DNA from: an uncultured Subdoligranulum sp.
GTDB lineage: Bacteria; Bacillota_A; Clostridia; Oscillospirales; Ruminococcaceae
Length of the DNA: 22,561 nt
Assembly (NCBI RefSeq): GCF_937890665.1
Contig: NZ_CALADU010000001.1
Span: 1-22,561, forward strand
Direction: 5' to 3'
This document shows, piece by piece, positions 15,509 to 22,534 of this stretch (the stretch's first letter is position 1; the number at the start of each line of letters is the position of its first letter). A model generated the notes under the pieces. The model did no database searches and was not told the origin of the DNA. It saw only the letters and a list, made by a program, of their open reading frames with translations. Made by a program: the position numbers and the translations under genes.

Positions 15509-16803
15509 TTCAAAAATTACACTGCCGCCTGACGCTCTTGATGACCGGATTGACCGCCTTGGTCTTAGCCTGTGCACTTATCGTCACCTGGCATCTTTCG
15601 GAAGAGCAGTATAAAACCAGCTCTCAAACTCTTTTTGCCAACAATTTTGCATCGCTCTGCGATCGTCTTTCCGATGCGGAGTCTATCACAGATCGTTGGC
15701 TTGCCGAGCAGGAATACGGAACAGGTTGTCTCTTGTTCTTACAGGATAACGGTTCCGAACTGCATTATGCCGGCTCACTTTCCAGTCAAACGCCCCGGGA
15801 CGAATTGGAAGCTCTTGCCTTCGAAGGCGCCCACTTATTTTTGGATCATTCGCAAAGAGACAGTGCTGGCGCGGTGATTCAGCAAGAAGCCCATTTTTCT
15901 ATGAGCGGAACGATGGGAGACAATTACGCTGTCTCTGCCGCTTTATTGCCCCGGGACAAACACGGTTCCTATCTGCTGTTCGTCTTTTTACAGGAGCAAA
16001 GTTATTTAACTCGGCATATGTTTTGGTCCGCCTTACAATATATCGGACTGTTTATAGCCGGCTGCCTGCTATTGGCCGGTATCTCCTACTGGCTTTCAGG
16101 AAAAGCCCTCGCTCCTACCGGACAGGCCTTACGGCAGCAGAAAGAATTTATTGCCGCTGCCAGTCACGAACTCCGCAGTCCCTTGGCGGTTATCAAGGCC
16201 AGTTTGCAAGCCATGGAAGAACGCCTCGCCCCGGAACGGCAGGAGAACTTCTTACACACTGCTTTGAGCGAAGCCAACCGTATGGCACATCTGACCGACG
16301 ACCTGCTCCTTTTAGCCAATGGTGATTTGGATACGGTCCCCGCTCATCTTCAGTCTGTCGCGCCAGACAATGTGTGTATCGAGATGTACGACCGATTCTA
16401 TCCGTTGGCCAAGCAGCAGCAACATTCCCTTACCCTAACTTTGCCCGAGGGGCCCGTTCCTATGATCCAGGCGGATTTGGAACGGCTGGAGCAACTTCTT
16501 TCTATCCTTTTGCATAATGCACTGGAACACACACCGGAAAATACGCCCATTGAATTGGTACTTTCCTGTGGCGCAAAAGGTTCAGTTTCCTTCTCGGTGG
16601 TAGATCACGGTCCGGGCATTCCCGATACAGACAAGTCGCACATTTTTGATCGATTTTATCGTGCCGATGCCAGCCGTACCGATAAGCGCAACTTCGGTCT
16701 TGGGCTTTCCGTAGCCCGAGAGTTGGCACGCCTGCACAAAGCCGCTTTGACGGTTTCGGACACGCCGGGCGGCGGTGCTACCTTCCAGCTACAATTTTCG
16801 TAA
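15505..16803 (+). CDS. Membrane sensor histidine kinase
   Basis: A HisKA/HATPase-type kinase of 432 aa. There is a membrane helix at about 9-30, an extracytoplasmic sensor region of about 140 residues without recognised domain, and a second helix at about 174-197. The H-box AASHELRSPLAVI carries the phosphorylated His221. The ATP-binding domain has Asn338 (LLHNALEHTPEN), VVDHGPGIP (Asp367, Gly369, Gly371), IFDRFYRAD and GLGLSVARELA. All catalytic boxes are intact, in contrast to the damaged regulator. It overlaps that gene by 4 nt (ATGA). Its outside domain may sense a substrate of, or a complex with, the divergent lipoprotein/transporter system, but this is inferred from location only. Confidence 0.94.
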   Translation: MIQKLHCRLTLLMTGLTALVLACALIVTWHLSEEQYKTSSQTLFANNFASLCDRLSDAESITDRWLAEQEYGTGCLLFLQDNGSELHYAGSLSSQTPRDELEALAFEGAHLFLDHSQRDSAGAVIQQEAHFSMSGTMGDNYAVSAALLPRDKHGSYLLFVFLQEQSYLTRHMFWSALQYIGLFIAGCLLLAGISYWLSGKALAPTGQALRQQKEFIAAASHELRSPLAVIKASLQAMEERLAPERQENFLHTALSEANRMAHLTDDLLLLANGDLDTVPAHLQSVAPDNVCIEMYDRFYPLAKQQQHSLTLTLPEGPVPMIQADLERLEQLLSILLHNALEHTPENTPIELVLSCGAKGSVSFSVVDHGPGIPDTDKSHIFDRFYRADASRTDKRNFGLGLSVARELARLHKAALTVSDTPGGGATFQLQFS

Positions 16804-16839
16804 TTCCTTCCCCACCATTCTTTCCATTATAGAAAAACG

Positions 16840-16891
16840 CACGGCATCGTCCCTTGGAAAATTCTTTCCAAGAAACAATGCCGTGTTTTTT
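16840..16891. terminator. Intrinsic terminator after the histidine kinase, probably bidirectional
   Basis: The outer arms CACGGCAT and ATGCCGTG and the inner arms CTTGGAAA and TTTCCAAG, separated by small mismatched loops, form a long hairpin with loop ATTC followed by six T residues (16886-16891). On the other strand GCGTTTTTC follows the hairpin, so it can also end the cyclophilin-like lipoprotein transcript. Confidence 0.8.
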
Positions 16892-16922
16892 CTACGTATT
16901 TTCTCTAGAGCTGATTCACGGT

Positions 16923-17504
16923 TCAGTTCGATTTCTGATCAGCCAACCGAAAGGTGACCGTAACGTTTTTCTCGCCCAGCGTCTGGGCCAAATCCTCTGG
17001 CGCGTCCAGATACCCCACTGGTGTATACCGGTAAGACGTCGAAAAGCTCTCATAGAACAGGACCAAACAATCCGAGCCAAAGAGCATCAGATCTCCAGCA
17101 TGGATCGCATTTGGCCGTGATTCCGCTGTCGGCAAACGCTGCGCCAAATCAGCGTATTTTTCGTTGCCATTGAGTTCATACATCGTAAGCTGCACTGGCA
17201 AAAGTTCCACAAAAGCCTGTGCGGTTTTGGTATCATACAGGGTAGCTGTAAAGGTGACATTGCTTATTTGAACTTCAATCTTCTGCATACCGTTTTCCTC
17301 TTGCTGTAAAGCTCGTTCTGCCGTTTCGACAGTCTGTTGCGTTGGAAGTTCCTTCGACAGAATCGAGTCCACTGCCGTACCCGTTGGACTCGAACACGCC
17401 ATCAAGAAGGTCAATAGCACCGCCAACGCTATGGCTTTACCGAATCGCTTTCCCCGCTTCGAAGGCCTGTGCCAATGCCGCATGATCTTTGATTTCGCCT
17501 GCAT
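16923..17504 (-). CDS. Cyclophilin-like fold lipoprotein
   Basis: A 193-aa secreted lipoprotein with a basic N-terminus (RHWHRPSKRGKR), a hydrophobic stretch and the lipobox FLMAC followed by SSPTGT. The mature part (about residues 75-190, from IEVQISNVTFTATLYDT through VQLTMYELNGNEKYADLAQR and ending VTVTFRLADQ) follows the pattern of the cyclophilin-like domain (PF18050 type) often found near flavodoxin genes. These domains lack proof of isomerase activity, and their role is unknown. The ATG at 17504 has GGAGG 8 nt upstream, inside the flavodoxin-family gene, giving a 68-nt overlap. An ATG at 17483 would still overlap but has a poorer site. It is the last gene of the group. Confidence 0.85.
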   Translation of the reverse strand: MQAKSKIMRHWHRPSKRGKRFGKAIALAVLLTFLMACSSPTGTAVDSILSKELPTQQTVETAERALQQEENGMQKIEVQISNVTFTATLYDTKTAQAFVELLPVQLTMYELNGNEKYADLAQRLPTAESRPNAIHAGDLMLFGSDCLVLFYESFSTSYRYTPVGYLDAPEDLAQTLGEKNVTVTFRLADQKSN

Positions 17505-17979
17505 CTGTCACGCCTCCGGCAAAGATTGTACCAACCAAAGTTGCCTTTTCAAAACAGTCGACCCAACCTTGCATCCCTTTTACACTGCCTTCCACAGTAT
17601 TTTCCTCGTTTTCTGCCGCTGTGGCCAACAAATAGACATTCCGGAATCGATAGTCAGCCGTAAAGAGCGGATTACACCGATCCAGCAGTGTTTTCAGTTG
17701 GCCGGAAAGCCCGTAATAGTAGACCGGGGTTGCAAAAACCAGCACATCGGCCGCCTTTACCTTTTCCGCAATCGAAATCGCATCGTCCTGAATCACACAT
17801 TTTTGGGTATGTTGGCAGGCCAAACATCCTTGGCAAAAAGCGATGTGTTTAGTCTTTAAGCTTATCGACTCCACACTATGCCCTGCCGTCTGGGCGCCAC
17901 GTGCAAAGGCTTCCGCCAATGCATCCGAATTGCTGTTCGGACGCAAACTTGCTGTCACAATCAAAATATTTTTAGGCAT
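17437..17979 (-). CDS. Flavodoxin family protein / NAD(P)H-dependent FMN oxidoreductase
   Basis: A cytoplasmic 180-aa flavoprotein of the NADPH-dependent FMN reductase/iron-sulfur flavoprotein type. The phosphate-binding loop ASLRPNSNSDALAEAF (about residues 10-25), the cysteine-rich FCQGCLACQHTQKC (about 48-61) and the flavin-ring segment PVYYYGLSGQLKTLLDR are typical. The cysteines resemble those that hold an Fe-S cluster in related proteins, but that is not certain here. AAGGAG lies 10 nt before the ATG, and the start overlaps the DUF3737 stop by 8 nt. It is probably controlled by the divergent LysR-type regulator, as is common for oxidoreductases of this kind. Confidence 0.9.
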   Translation of the reverse strand: MPKNILIVTASLRPNSNSDALAEAFARGAQTAGHSVESISLKTKHIAFCQGCLACQHTQKCVIQDDAISIAEKVKAADVLVFATPVYYYGLSGQLKTLLDRCNPLFTADYRFRNVYLLATAAENEENTVEGSVKGMQGWVDCFEKATLVGTIFAGGVTDAGEIKDHAALAQAFEAGKAIR

Positions 17980-18844
17980 GTTTGGTAGTCTCCTTTTCTT
18001 TTTCGATTTCTTGCCCTACTAAAATTTCCCCGAGCGAATCGGGATCGTCACGAATGATTTGCCCTACTGACGGCAGATAAATATGTCCAGCCTTCGGATT
18101 TTTAATGCTAAGGACCGGTGTTGTGAGTGTTGCCTCTACCTCAGATTTTTCAAAACACAGGTCGGTGTTGATCATTTCGCAATCCACAAGCCGCAGATTT
18201 TTACAATAGCAGAATGGCTGTGTTCCCACAATCTTGCAGTGTTCCAACGTAAGGCCGTCAGAATACCACGCCAGATACTCCCCTTTGATTACGCTGTCGC
18301 GTACCACAACATTTTTTGCATGCCAAAAGGCATCCTTCGTGTCAAACCGGCAATCGGTAAAGGTAGCATTTTCAATATACTGGAAGGAATATTTTCCTTG
18401 AAATTCCACCCTTGCAAAATCGATGTTCTGCGCCCGCAGCAAAAAGTATTCACTCTTGGCCGTACAGTCCTGCATCTGAATTTCATTTGCCGACCAACCG
18501 AATTCTGGCGAATCGATATCGCAATGTGCAATCGAAACCACCCTACATTCCCGCACAGCTTTAATACCATGCAGTTTAGAGTCGGTGATTTCCACGTGGT
18601 GAGAATACCATAGAGCCGCCCGGCACAGCGGTGTCAATTCACACCCATAGATGGTCAAATTCGTATCATGCCAAAAGGGATAGCGTAGGTTGAAAAAGCA
18701 TTCCTCTACCGAAATATCTTGGCTTTCCTTGAGTGCACTTTCCCCGTCAGCCGGACCATCAAACCGGCAGTTTCTCACCATCAGATCTTTGCTGCCATAC
18801 AAGGCACGCTCTACATCATACGTTTGATTTTCCAAAATCGTCAT
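17972..18844 (-). CDS. DUF3737 family protein (right-handed beta-helix)
   Basis: A 290-aa protein with short repeated strands, each ending in a small polar turn and often a Cys (NCRFDG, ECFFNLRYPFW, YGCELTP, DCRFDTKDAFW, DCEMINTDLCF), the pattern of a pectate-lyase-like beta-helix. Sequence and length match DUF3737 proteins, which are widespread in Firmicutes and lack a signal peptide. No catalytic residues are established. The ATG at 18844 has GAGGAG 6 nt upstream; the longer frame adds 11 residues without support. It overlaps the flavodoxin-family gene by 8 nt, so the two are translationally linked. Confidence 0.9.
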   Translation of the reverse strand: MTILENQTYDVERALYGSKDLMVRNCRFDGPADGESALKESQDISVEECFFNLRYPFWHDTNLTIYGCELTPLCRAALWYSHHVEITDSKLHGIKAVRECRVVSIAHCDIDSPEFGWSANEIQMQDCTAKSEYFLLRAQNIDFARVEFQGKYSFQYIENATFTDCRFDTKDAFWHAKNVVVRDSVIKGEYLAWYSDGLTLEHCKIVGTQPFCYCKNLRLVDCEMINTDLCFEKSEVEATLTTPVLSIKNPKAGHIYLPSVGQIIRDDPDSLGEILVGQEIEKEKETTKHA

Positions 18845-18861
18845 AATTGTCTCCTCTTTAC

Positions 18862-18903
18862 AAAGCATTTTTACCATTGCATCCCTTTGCAGAAAAATGC
18901 TTT
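18862..18903. repeat. Inverted repeat upstream of the DUF3737 gene, related to the LysR-region palindrome
   Basis: The arms AAAGCATTTTT (18862-18872) and AAAAATGCTTT (18893-18903) are perfect inverted copies separated by 20 bp. The half-site read on the minus strand, GTAAAGCATTT, differs by one base from GTAAAGCATAT in the palindrome at 19259-19281. There is no T tract after either arm, so it is not a normal terminator. It lies in the 63-bp gap between the 92-aa gene and DUF3737, and may be a second regulator site or an mRNA hairpin. Confidence 0.6.
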
Positions 18904-18907
18904 ACCT

Positions 18908-19186
18908 CTATCCCAAAGTATGCTGTTTGTTTGATGCGCGCTGCTGTTGCTGCTCATCTTGCTGCCGCATGATGTATACCAAATGATCCAGACAATCGAT
19001 CTTATATTGAATCCCATGCAAATTTTGCAAGAGCGCCGCTTTCTGACAGGAAAGCAGACGATATTGTTCTCGCCTGCAATGCGTTTGTTCCAAACGTAAG
19101 AATTGCGCTACTGTAGCAGAATCACATCCTGCATCTTGTAAATTTCTACGTATGCGGAAGGCCTGTGCCTCGTCGAGTTCCATCAT
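18908..19186 (-). CDS. Small conserved-type hypothetical protein, coiled-coil prone
   Basis: A 92-aa soluble protein without signal peptide or membrane segment. The sequence (IRRNLQDAGCDSATVAQFL, later LLSCQKAALLQNLHGIQYK) is mostly helical, with a hydrophobic heptad-like spacing and a Gln-rich C-terminus. I recall similar small proteins beside LysR/flavodoxin/DUF3737 groups in Clostridia, but no function is known. Adjacent ATG codons at 19186 and 19183 are possible starts, with AAGGAGG 8 nt before the first. It is the first gene of the minus-strand group, divergent from the LysR-type gene. Confidence 0.75.
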   Translation of the reverse strand: MMELDEAQAFRIRRNLQDAGCDSATVAQFLRLEQTHCRREQYRLLSCQKAALLQNLHGIQYKIDCLDHLVYIMRQQDEQQQQRASNKQHTLG

Positions 19187-19210
19187 CACACTCCCCTCCT
19201 TACGGCTTCT

Positions 19211-19239
19211 ATTGTAGGCCCAAATTCGCAAAAGAGCAA
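19211..19239 (-). promoter_or_regulatory. Candidate promoter of the 92-aa protein gene group
   Basis: On the minus strand TTGCTC (19239-19234, three of six) is followed by a 17-bp spacer and TACAAT (19216-19211, five of six). The start near 19204 would lie just ahead of the AAGGAGG site. Confidence 0.45.
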
Positions 19240-19258
19240 ATACTTAATTTGGGGGAAA

Positions 19259-19281
19259 TGATATGCTTGTAAAGCATATCA
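19259..19281. promoter_or_regulatory. Perfect 23-bp palindrome: probable LysR-type operator
   Basis: The half-sites TGATATGCTT and AAGCATATCA are exact inverted copies around GTA. LysR-type regulators bind such dyads in divergent regions. The -35 box of the LysR promoter (TTGTAA, 19267-19272) lies inside the palindrome, so binding should repress the regulator's own gene. Confidence 0.75.
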
Positions 19282-19295
19282 CAATCGAATATACT
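19267..19295 (+). promoter_or_regulatory. Promoter of the LysR-type regulator gene
   Basis: TTGTAA (19267-19272) is followed by a 17-bp spacer and TATACT (19290-19295). The start would be near 19302, shortly before AAGGAGGGG at 19307-19315 and the ATG at 19321. Confidence 0.65.
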
Positions 19296-19320
19296 ATACC
19301 TATACAAAGGAGGGGAAACG

Positions 19321-20228
19321 ATGGAAATCCGGGTATTGCGGTACTTTTTGGCGGTTGCGCGCGAAGAAAGCATTACCGCCGCTGCCAACTTTTTACATCT
19401 GACACAGCCTACCCTCTCCAGACAAATTCATGATTTGGAAGAAGAGCTGGGGCAACGTTTGTTGATACGCAAAAGCCATCGGGTAACCCTTACCCCCGAA
19501 GGCATGCTTTTACGCAAACGGGCCGAAGAGATTCTCAGCATGGTAGACAAAACAGAATCCGAGTTTCGCTCTTTAGAAACAACGGTAAGCGGAGATGTCT
19601 ACATCGGTAGTGGAGAAACGCAAGCCGTTCGTCAAATTGCAGAGATCATTCGGCGCATGCAGGTGGGGAGTATCCCGGTATTCATTACCACATGCACAGC
19701 GGCAATGCACAGGATATTACCGATCGGCTTGACAATGGGCTTTTGGACTTCGGTATCTTAATCCAACCTGCCGATATCACCAAATACGATTCTCTGGATT
19801 TGCCCGCAAAGGATGTGTGGGGCGTGATTATGCGCAAAGACAGCCCCTTGGCTGCCAAAGAACAACTCTGCAAAGAGGATTTGCGTTCATTACCGTTACT
19901 CTGTTCCCGTCAGGCAGTTCTGACCCAACGGCATGGAAATGCCTTTGCCTCTTGGTTTGGTGCGGAATTTGAGAAATTGAATATTGTTTCCACCTACAAT
20001 TTGATCTATAACGCCGCTATCATGGTGGAAGCCGGCGTAGGTTATGCCGTTACATTGGACCATCTGGCCAACACTTCCGCCACAAGCGATCTTTGTTTTC
20101 GTCCTCTTTTTCCACGACTGGAATCAGGGCTGAATATTGTCTGGAAAAAATATCAAGTCTTTTCCCCCGCTGCCGAAGTCTTTCTAGATCATCTAAAAGA
20201 GGCATTTACAGCGACTGCCACTCCATAA
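19321..20228 (+). pseudogene. LysR family regulator interrupted by a one-base frameshift
   Basis: The N-terminal helix-turn-helix is textbook LysR (VLRYFLAVAREESITAAANF, then TQPTLSRQIHDLEEELGQRL). The first frame stops at 19759-19761 after 146 residues. From about 19669 the effector-binding domain continues in another frame: EYPGIHYHMHSGNAQDITDR, LLDFGILI, then the rest to 20228. The break is at the G run 19665-19668 (CAGGTGGGGAG). One extra G would give QVGEYPGI and a single 302-aa protein of normal LysR length (909 nt with stop). As read, the protein would lack its effector domain. It could be a real pseudogene, a slippage-prone tract or a homopolymer error. Confidence 0.88.
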
Positions 20229-20264
20229 AAAAATGCTTTCCCGTTTAGCGGGAAAGCATTTTTT
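20228..20264. terminator. Bidirectional intrinsic terminator between lysR-type gene and yaaA
   Basis: The arms AAAAAATGCTTTCCCG and CGGGAAAGCATTTTTT enclose a 5-nt loop TTTAG. Runs of A and T at the ends allow termination in both directions, of the LysR-type gene (+) and of the bcp-rhodanese-yaaA operon (-). Confidence 0.9.
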
Positions 20265-20277
20265 ATATTCTTTGCAC

Positions 20278-21027
20278 TTAATCTGCATGACGCACAAAAA
20301 CATAGGTGGTTGCATCGGAACGCTCCGGACAAAATTGAAAGTGCAATCGATCAAACTGCTGAATTTCTTCCGGCTTCTCTACGCCCTTCTCTGCCATAAA
20401 ACGAACCATTTCTCCCCGCGCCATCTTGCACATAGTGGCCTTTTCTACGATTTTTCCGTTTTTTTCTTCCCCGAACACGCAGGTGATAAACCGAACCGTT
20501 TCCGGAAGATAGCGCGTTATGCAAACACTATATTCTTTAGAAGCCAAATTTACAATACAATCGGTTTCTTGACACAAAGCTGTGGCCAGTGTATCTCCCC
20601 AAAAGCTATAAACATCTTTGGCCCCCGCCGCAACCAGCTTTGCTTGCATTTCCAACCGATAGGGCGTCACACCGTCAAATGGGCGCAGTAAACCGTAAAA
20701 ACCCGACAAAATCCGCAAATGGGTCTGCACATAGGACAGTTGCTCCTCGCTGAAGACGGATGGAGCCATATATCGGTATTGAATTCCCTCATAACTGAGG
20801 ATGGCGGGCGTCAGATTTTTCCGCAGATTCATCGTTTGCAGTCGCTCTACGTTTAGCTTAGCCAATGCATCGTTGCATTTCCAAACTTTTTGAAGCGCCT
20901 CACAAGGCATGGACCGCATAACCAAATACAGTTGCTCGGTCTTTTCCAAAAATTGCGGCAATTCCTGCCAAGGCAAACTATCTGGGTCTGTATTCATTTT
21001 TTTAGCCGGAGAGATGATGATCTTCAT
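20278..21027 (-). CDS. yaaA: Peroxide stress protein YaaA (DUF328/UPF0246)
   Basis: A cytoplasmic 249-aa protein with the family N-terminus MKIIISPAKKM and the conserved segments YRYMAPSVFSEEQLSYVQ, LRILSGFYGLLRPFDGVTPYR and the FWGDTLA block. E. coli YaaA lowers free iron and protects DNA during peroxide stress, and is reported to bind DNA. The start overlaps the rhodanese stop by 4 nt (ATGA). Placement after a peroxiredoxin fits the known stress role. Confidence 0.94.
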   Translation of the reverse strand: MKIIISPAKKMNTDPDSLPWQELPQFLEKTEQLYLVMRSMPCEALQKVWKCNDALAKLNVERLQTMNLRKNLTPAILSYEGIQYRYMAPSVFSEEQLSYVQTHLRILSGFYGLLRPFDGVTPYRLEMQAKLVAAGAKDVYSFWGDTLATALCQETDCIVNLASKEYSVCITRYLPETVRFITCVFGEEKNGKIVEKATMCKMARGEMVRFMAEKGVEKPEEIQQFDRLHFQFCPERSDATTYVFVRHAD

Positions 21028-21413
21028 TCTGTTTTCTCCACTTCATAGGGCCATGTGGTGATGCCGCCAAATTCATACACCTCGGTATACCCCAATTCTG
21101 CCAGCTTAGCGGCAGCCGTTTTGCTTCGGTTCCCGCTGCGACAATATACCAAAACCGTATCCTCTTGCCCGGGAATCACGGCTGCGGCGCTTTCTTCGTC
21201 AATCGTACCTACCGGCAGCAAAACCGCCTCAGGGATATGCCCTTCCTCATATTCTGAAGGTTCCCGTACGTCCAAAATGATGACGTCTTGCTCATCCATC
21301 ATCTGCTTAGCTTCTTCTTGGGAAATTTGATGGTATGTATCTTCCGTAGTAGGCCGCGTTGCACAGCCCACAAGCAACAATACCCCTGCCATCATTACCG
21401 CAATCCGCTTCAT
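21024..21413 (-). CDS. Rhodanese-domain lipoprotein
   Basis: A 129-aa exported protein. The signal peptide MKRIAVMMAGVLLLVGC ends in a lipobox with Cys17. One rhodanese domain (about 28-126) holds DVREPSEYEEGHI and the active loop VYCRSGNRS with Cys91, where a persulfide would form. The domain is anchored outside the membrane, so it may act on extracytoplasmic sulfur or thiol species. It is ATGA-coupled to both the upstream bcp and the downstream yaaA genes. Confidence 0.92.
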   Translation of the reverse strand: MKRIAVMMAGVLLLVGCATRPTTEDTYHQISQEEAKQMMDEQDVIILDVREPSEYEEGHIPEAVLLPVGTIDEESAAAVIPGQEDTVLVYCRSGNRSKTAAAKLAELGYTEVYEFGGITTWPYEVEKTE

Positions 21414-21880
21414 TTGTCGCTCTTCCCTGCCAAATAGTCCAAAATTTCGGCTGCGTTGGTATCCGGTTTCACTTTGGGTATGACTCTCTCAATATTGCCT
21501 TGCGCATCGATCAGATAGGTAGAGCGAACAACTCCCATGCTAACCTTACCGTACAATTTCTTTTCCTGCCAAACGCCATAGGCCTGAATCGCCTGCAGCT
21601 CTGGATCCGAAAGCAAAATAAATGGCAGATCATATTTCTGTGCAAATTTCAAATGGGATGCCACCGAGTCTTTGCTAATTCCGATAACAACAACATCTTG
21701 GCGACGGAATCCTTCAAAATTTTGCGCAAAGGCACAAGCCTGCCGAGTGCAGCCCGGAGTGTTGTCCCTCGGATAGAAATACAAAACCACACGTTTTCCC
21801 AAAAAATCAGATAACCGGACATCCTTTCCTTCTTGGTCATGTAAGGTAAAGTCCGGCGCTTTCGTACCCACTTCCAACAT
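21410..21880 (-). CDS. bcp: Thiol peroxidase, Bcp/PrxQ-type peroxiredoxin
   Basis: A cytoplasmic 156-aa peroxidase that reduces hydrogen peroxide and organic peroxides using thioredoxin-like donors. YFYPRDNTPGCTRQACAF contains the peroxidatic Cys44 and the resolving Cys49 in the usual C-x4-C spacing of the PrxQ class. The ATG at 21880 (MLEVGTKAPDFTL) matches the family start, with AAAGGA 10 nt upstream; the longer frame adds 16 residues that overlap the promoter. It is the first gene of the bcp-rhodanese-yaaA operon. Confidence 0.95.
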   Translation of the reverse strand: MLEVGTKAPDFTLHDQEGKDVRLSDFLGKRVVLYFYPRDNTPGCTRQACAFAQNFEGFRRQDVVVIGISKDSVASHLKFAQKYDLPFILLSDPELQAIQAYGVWQEKKLYGKVSMGVVRSTYLIDAQGNIERVIPKVKPDTNAAEILDYLAGKSDK

Positions 21881-21911
21881 AAAAATCGGATCCTTTCCTA
21901 GTTTTATTGTA

Positions 21912-21941
21912 AGTATAGCGTCTGACACTGTATTTCGTCAA
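21912..21941 (-). promoter_or_regulatory. Promoter of the bcp-rhodanese-yaaA operon
   Basis: On the minus strand TTGACG (21941-21936, five of six) is followed by an 18-bp spacer and TATACT (21917-21912, five of six). The start near 21905 leaves a leader of about 25 nt. No PerR-like box was recognised. Confidence 0.75.
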
Positions 21942-22012
21942 GGGCTCCATACTCGCACGAAAAGGTATCAAGACGCCTTACCACCTTTTGACAAAATACA
22001 GAACTTGCGCTT

Positions 22013-22534
22013 TTAGCCCAAGAATCGCAAGCCAACATTGATTCCGCCCAAAAGGAACAAATGGATCGGATAATACCAATAAAAAAACCTTTTGGCACGA
22101 AAACGACTGGGTATCTTAGGATCATACAGAAGAACAAATCCACAAGATACTGCGCAAGCCAGCATGCTGTATGGATTCCTCAGGATCACGCCGTAGTACA
22201 AAAGGCTCCACATGGCCAAAAATATCGCCTGTTGCCGGTTTGTAGAAAGAATCGATAGTCCTACAATCAATGCAAGCCCTACTAAGCCGGTTCCATAATC
22301 CGCCGGCAAACCGTACCCCACTAACAAAATGGGAAGGGCCAAAAGCAACCAAATCCGTTTCGTTCGGGTAAGTGAATCGCGTACCTGTAAACTATACAAG
22401 CATAGGAACGCCGCAAGAAATGTATAAAAAACATTTTCGGTCTCCCTCAAAATCCAAACACCATGGATTTGCAATCGAATTCCCGGAAGTATAGCTGCCA
22501 CCCCGGCTATTAGTACGCTGTTATTAGGGTTCAC
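22013..22534 (-). CDS. TraX-like membrane protein, 5' part missing or out of frame
   Basis: A hydrophobic protein fragment of 173 residues with about six membrane segments. NVFYTFLAAFLCLYSL, then VGYGLPADYGTGLVGLALIV, and the C-terminal RAKRFFYWYYPIHLFLLGGI follow the TraX family pattern. TraX acetylates F-pilin in E. coli, but chromosomal relatives in Firmicutes have unknown roles. TraX proteins usually have about 90-100 residues before the NVF segment; here only 33 are in frame. The frame opens at GTG 22534 directly after an in-frame TAG (22537-22535) with no ribosome binding site. All three minus-strand frames have stops between 22526 and 22537, so the 5' part may be frameshifted and lie beyond the edge. 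Confidence 0.65.
   Translation of the reverse strand: MNPNNSVLIAGVAAILPGIRLQIHGVWILRETENVFYTFLAAFLCLYSLQVRDSLTRTKRIWLLLALPILLVGYGLPADYGTGLVGLALIVGLSILSTNRQQAIFLAMWSLLYYGVILRNPYSMLACAVSCGFVLLYDPKIPSRFRAKRFFYWYYPIHLFLLGGINVGLRFLG

Noticed and set aside
21961..22000. Hairpin AAAAGGT/ACCTTTT between the TraX-like gene and bcp as a terminator
   Set aside because: The stem is 7 bp with a 16-nt loop and lacks a following T tract on the minus strand.
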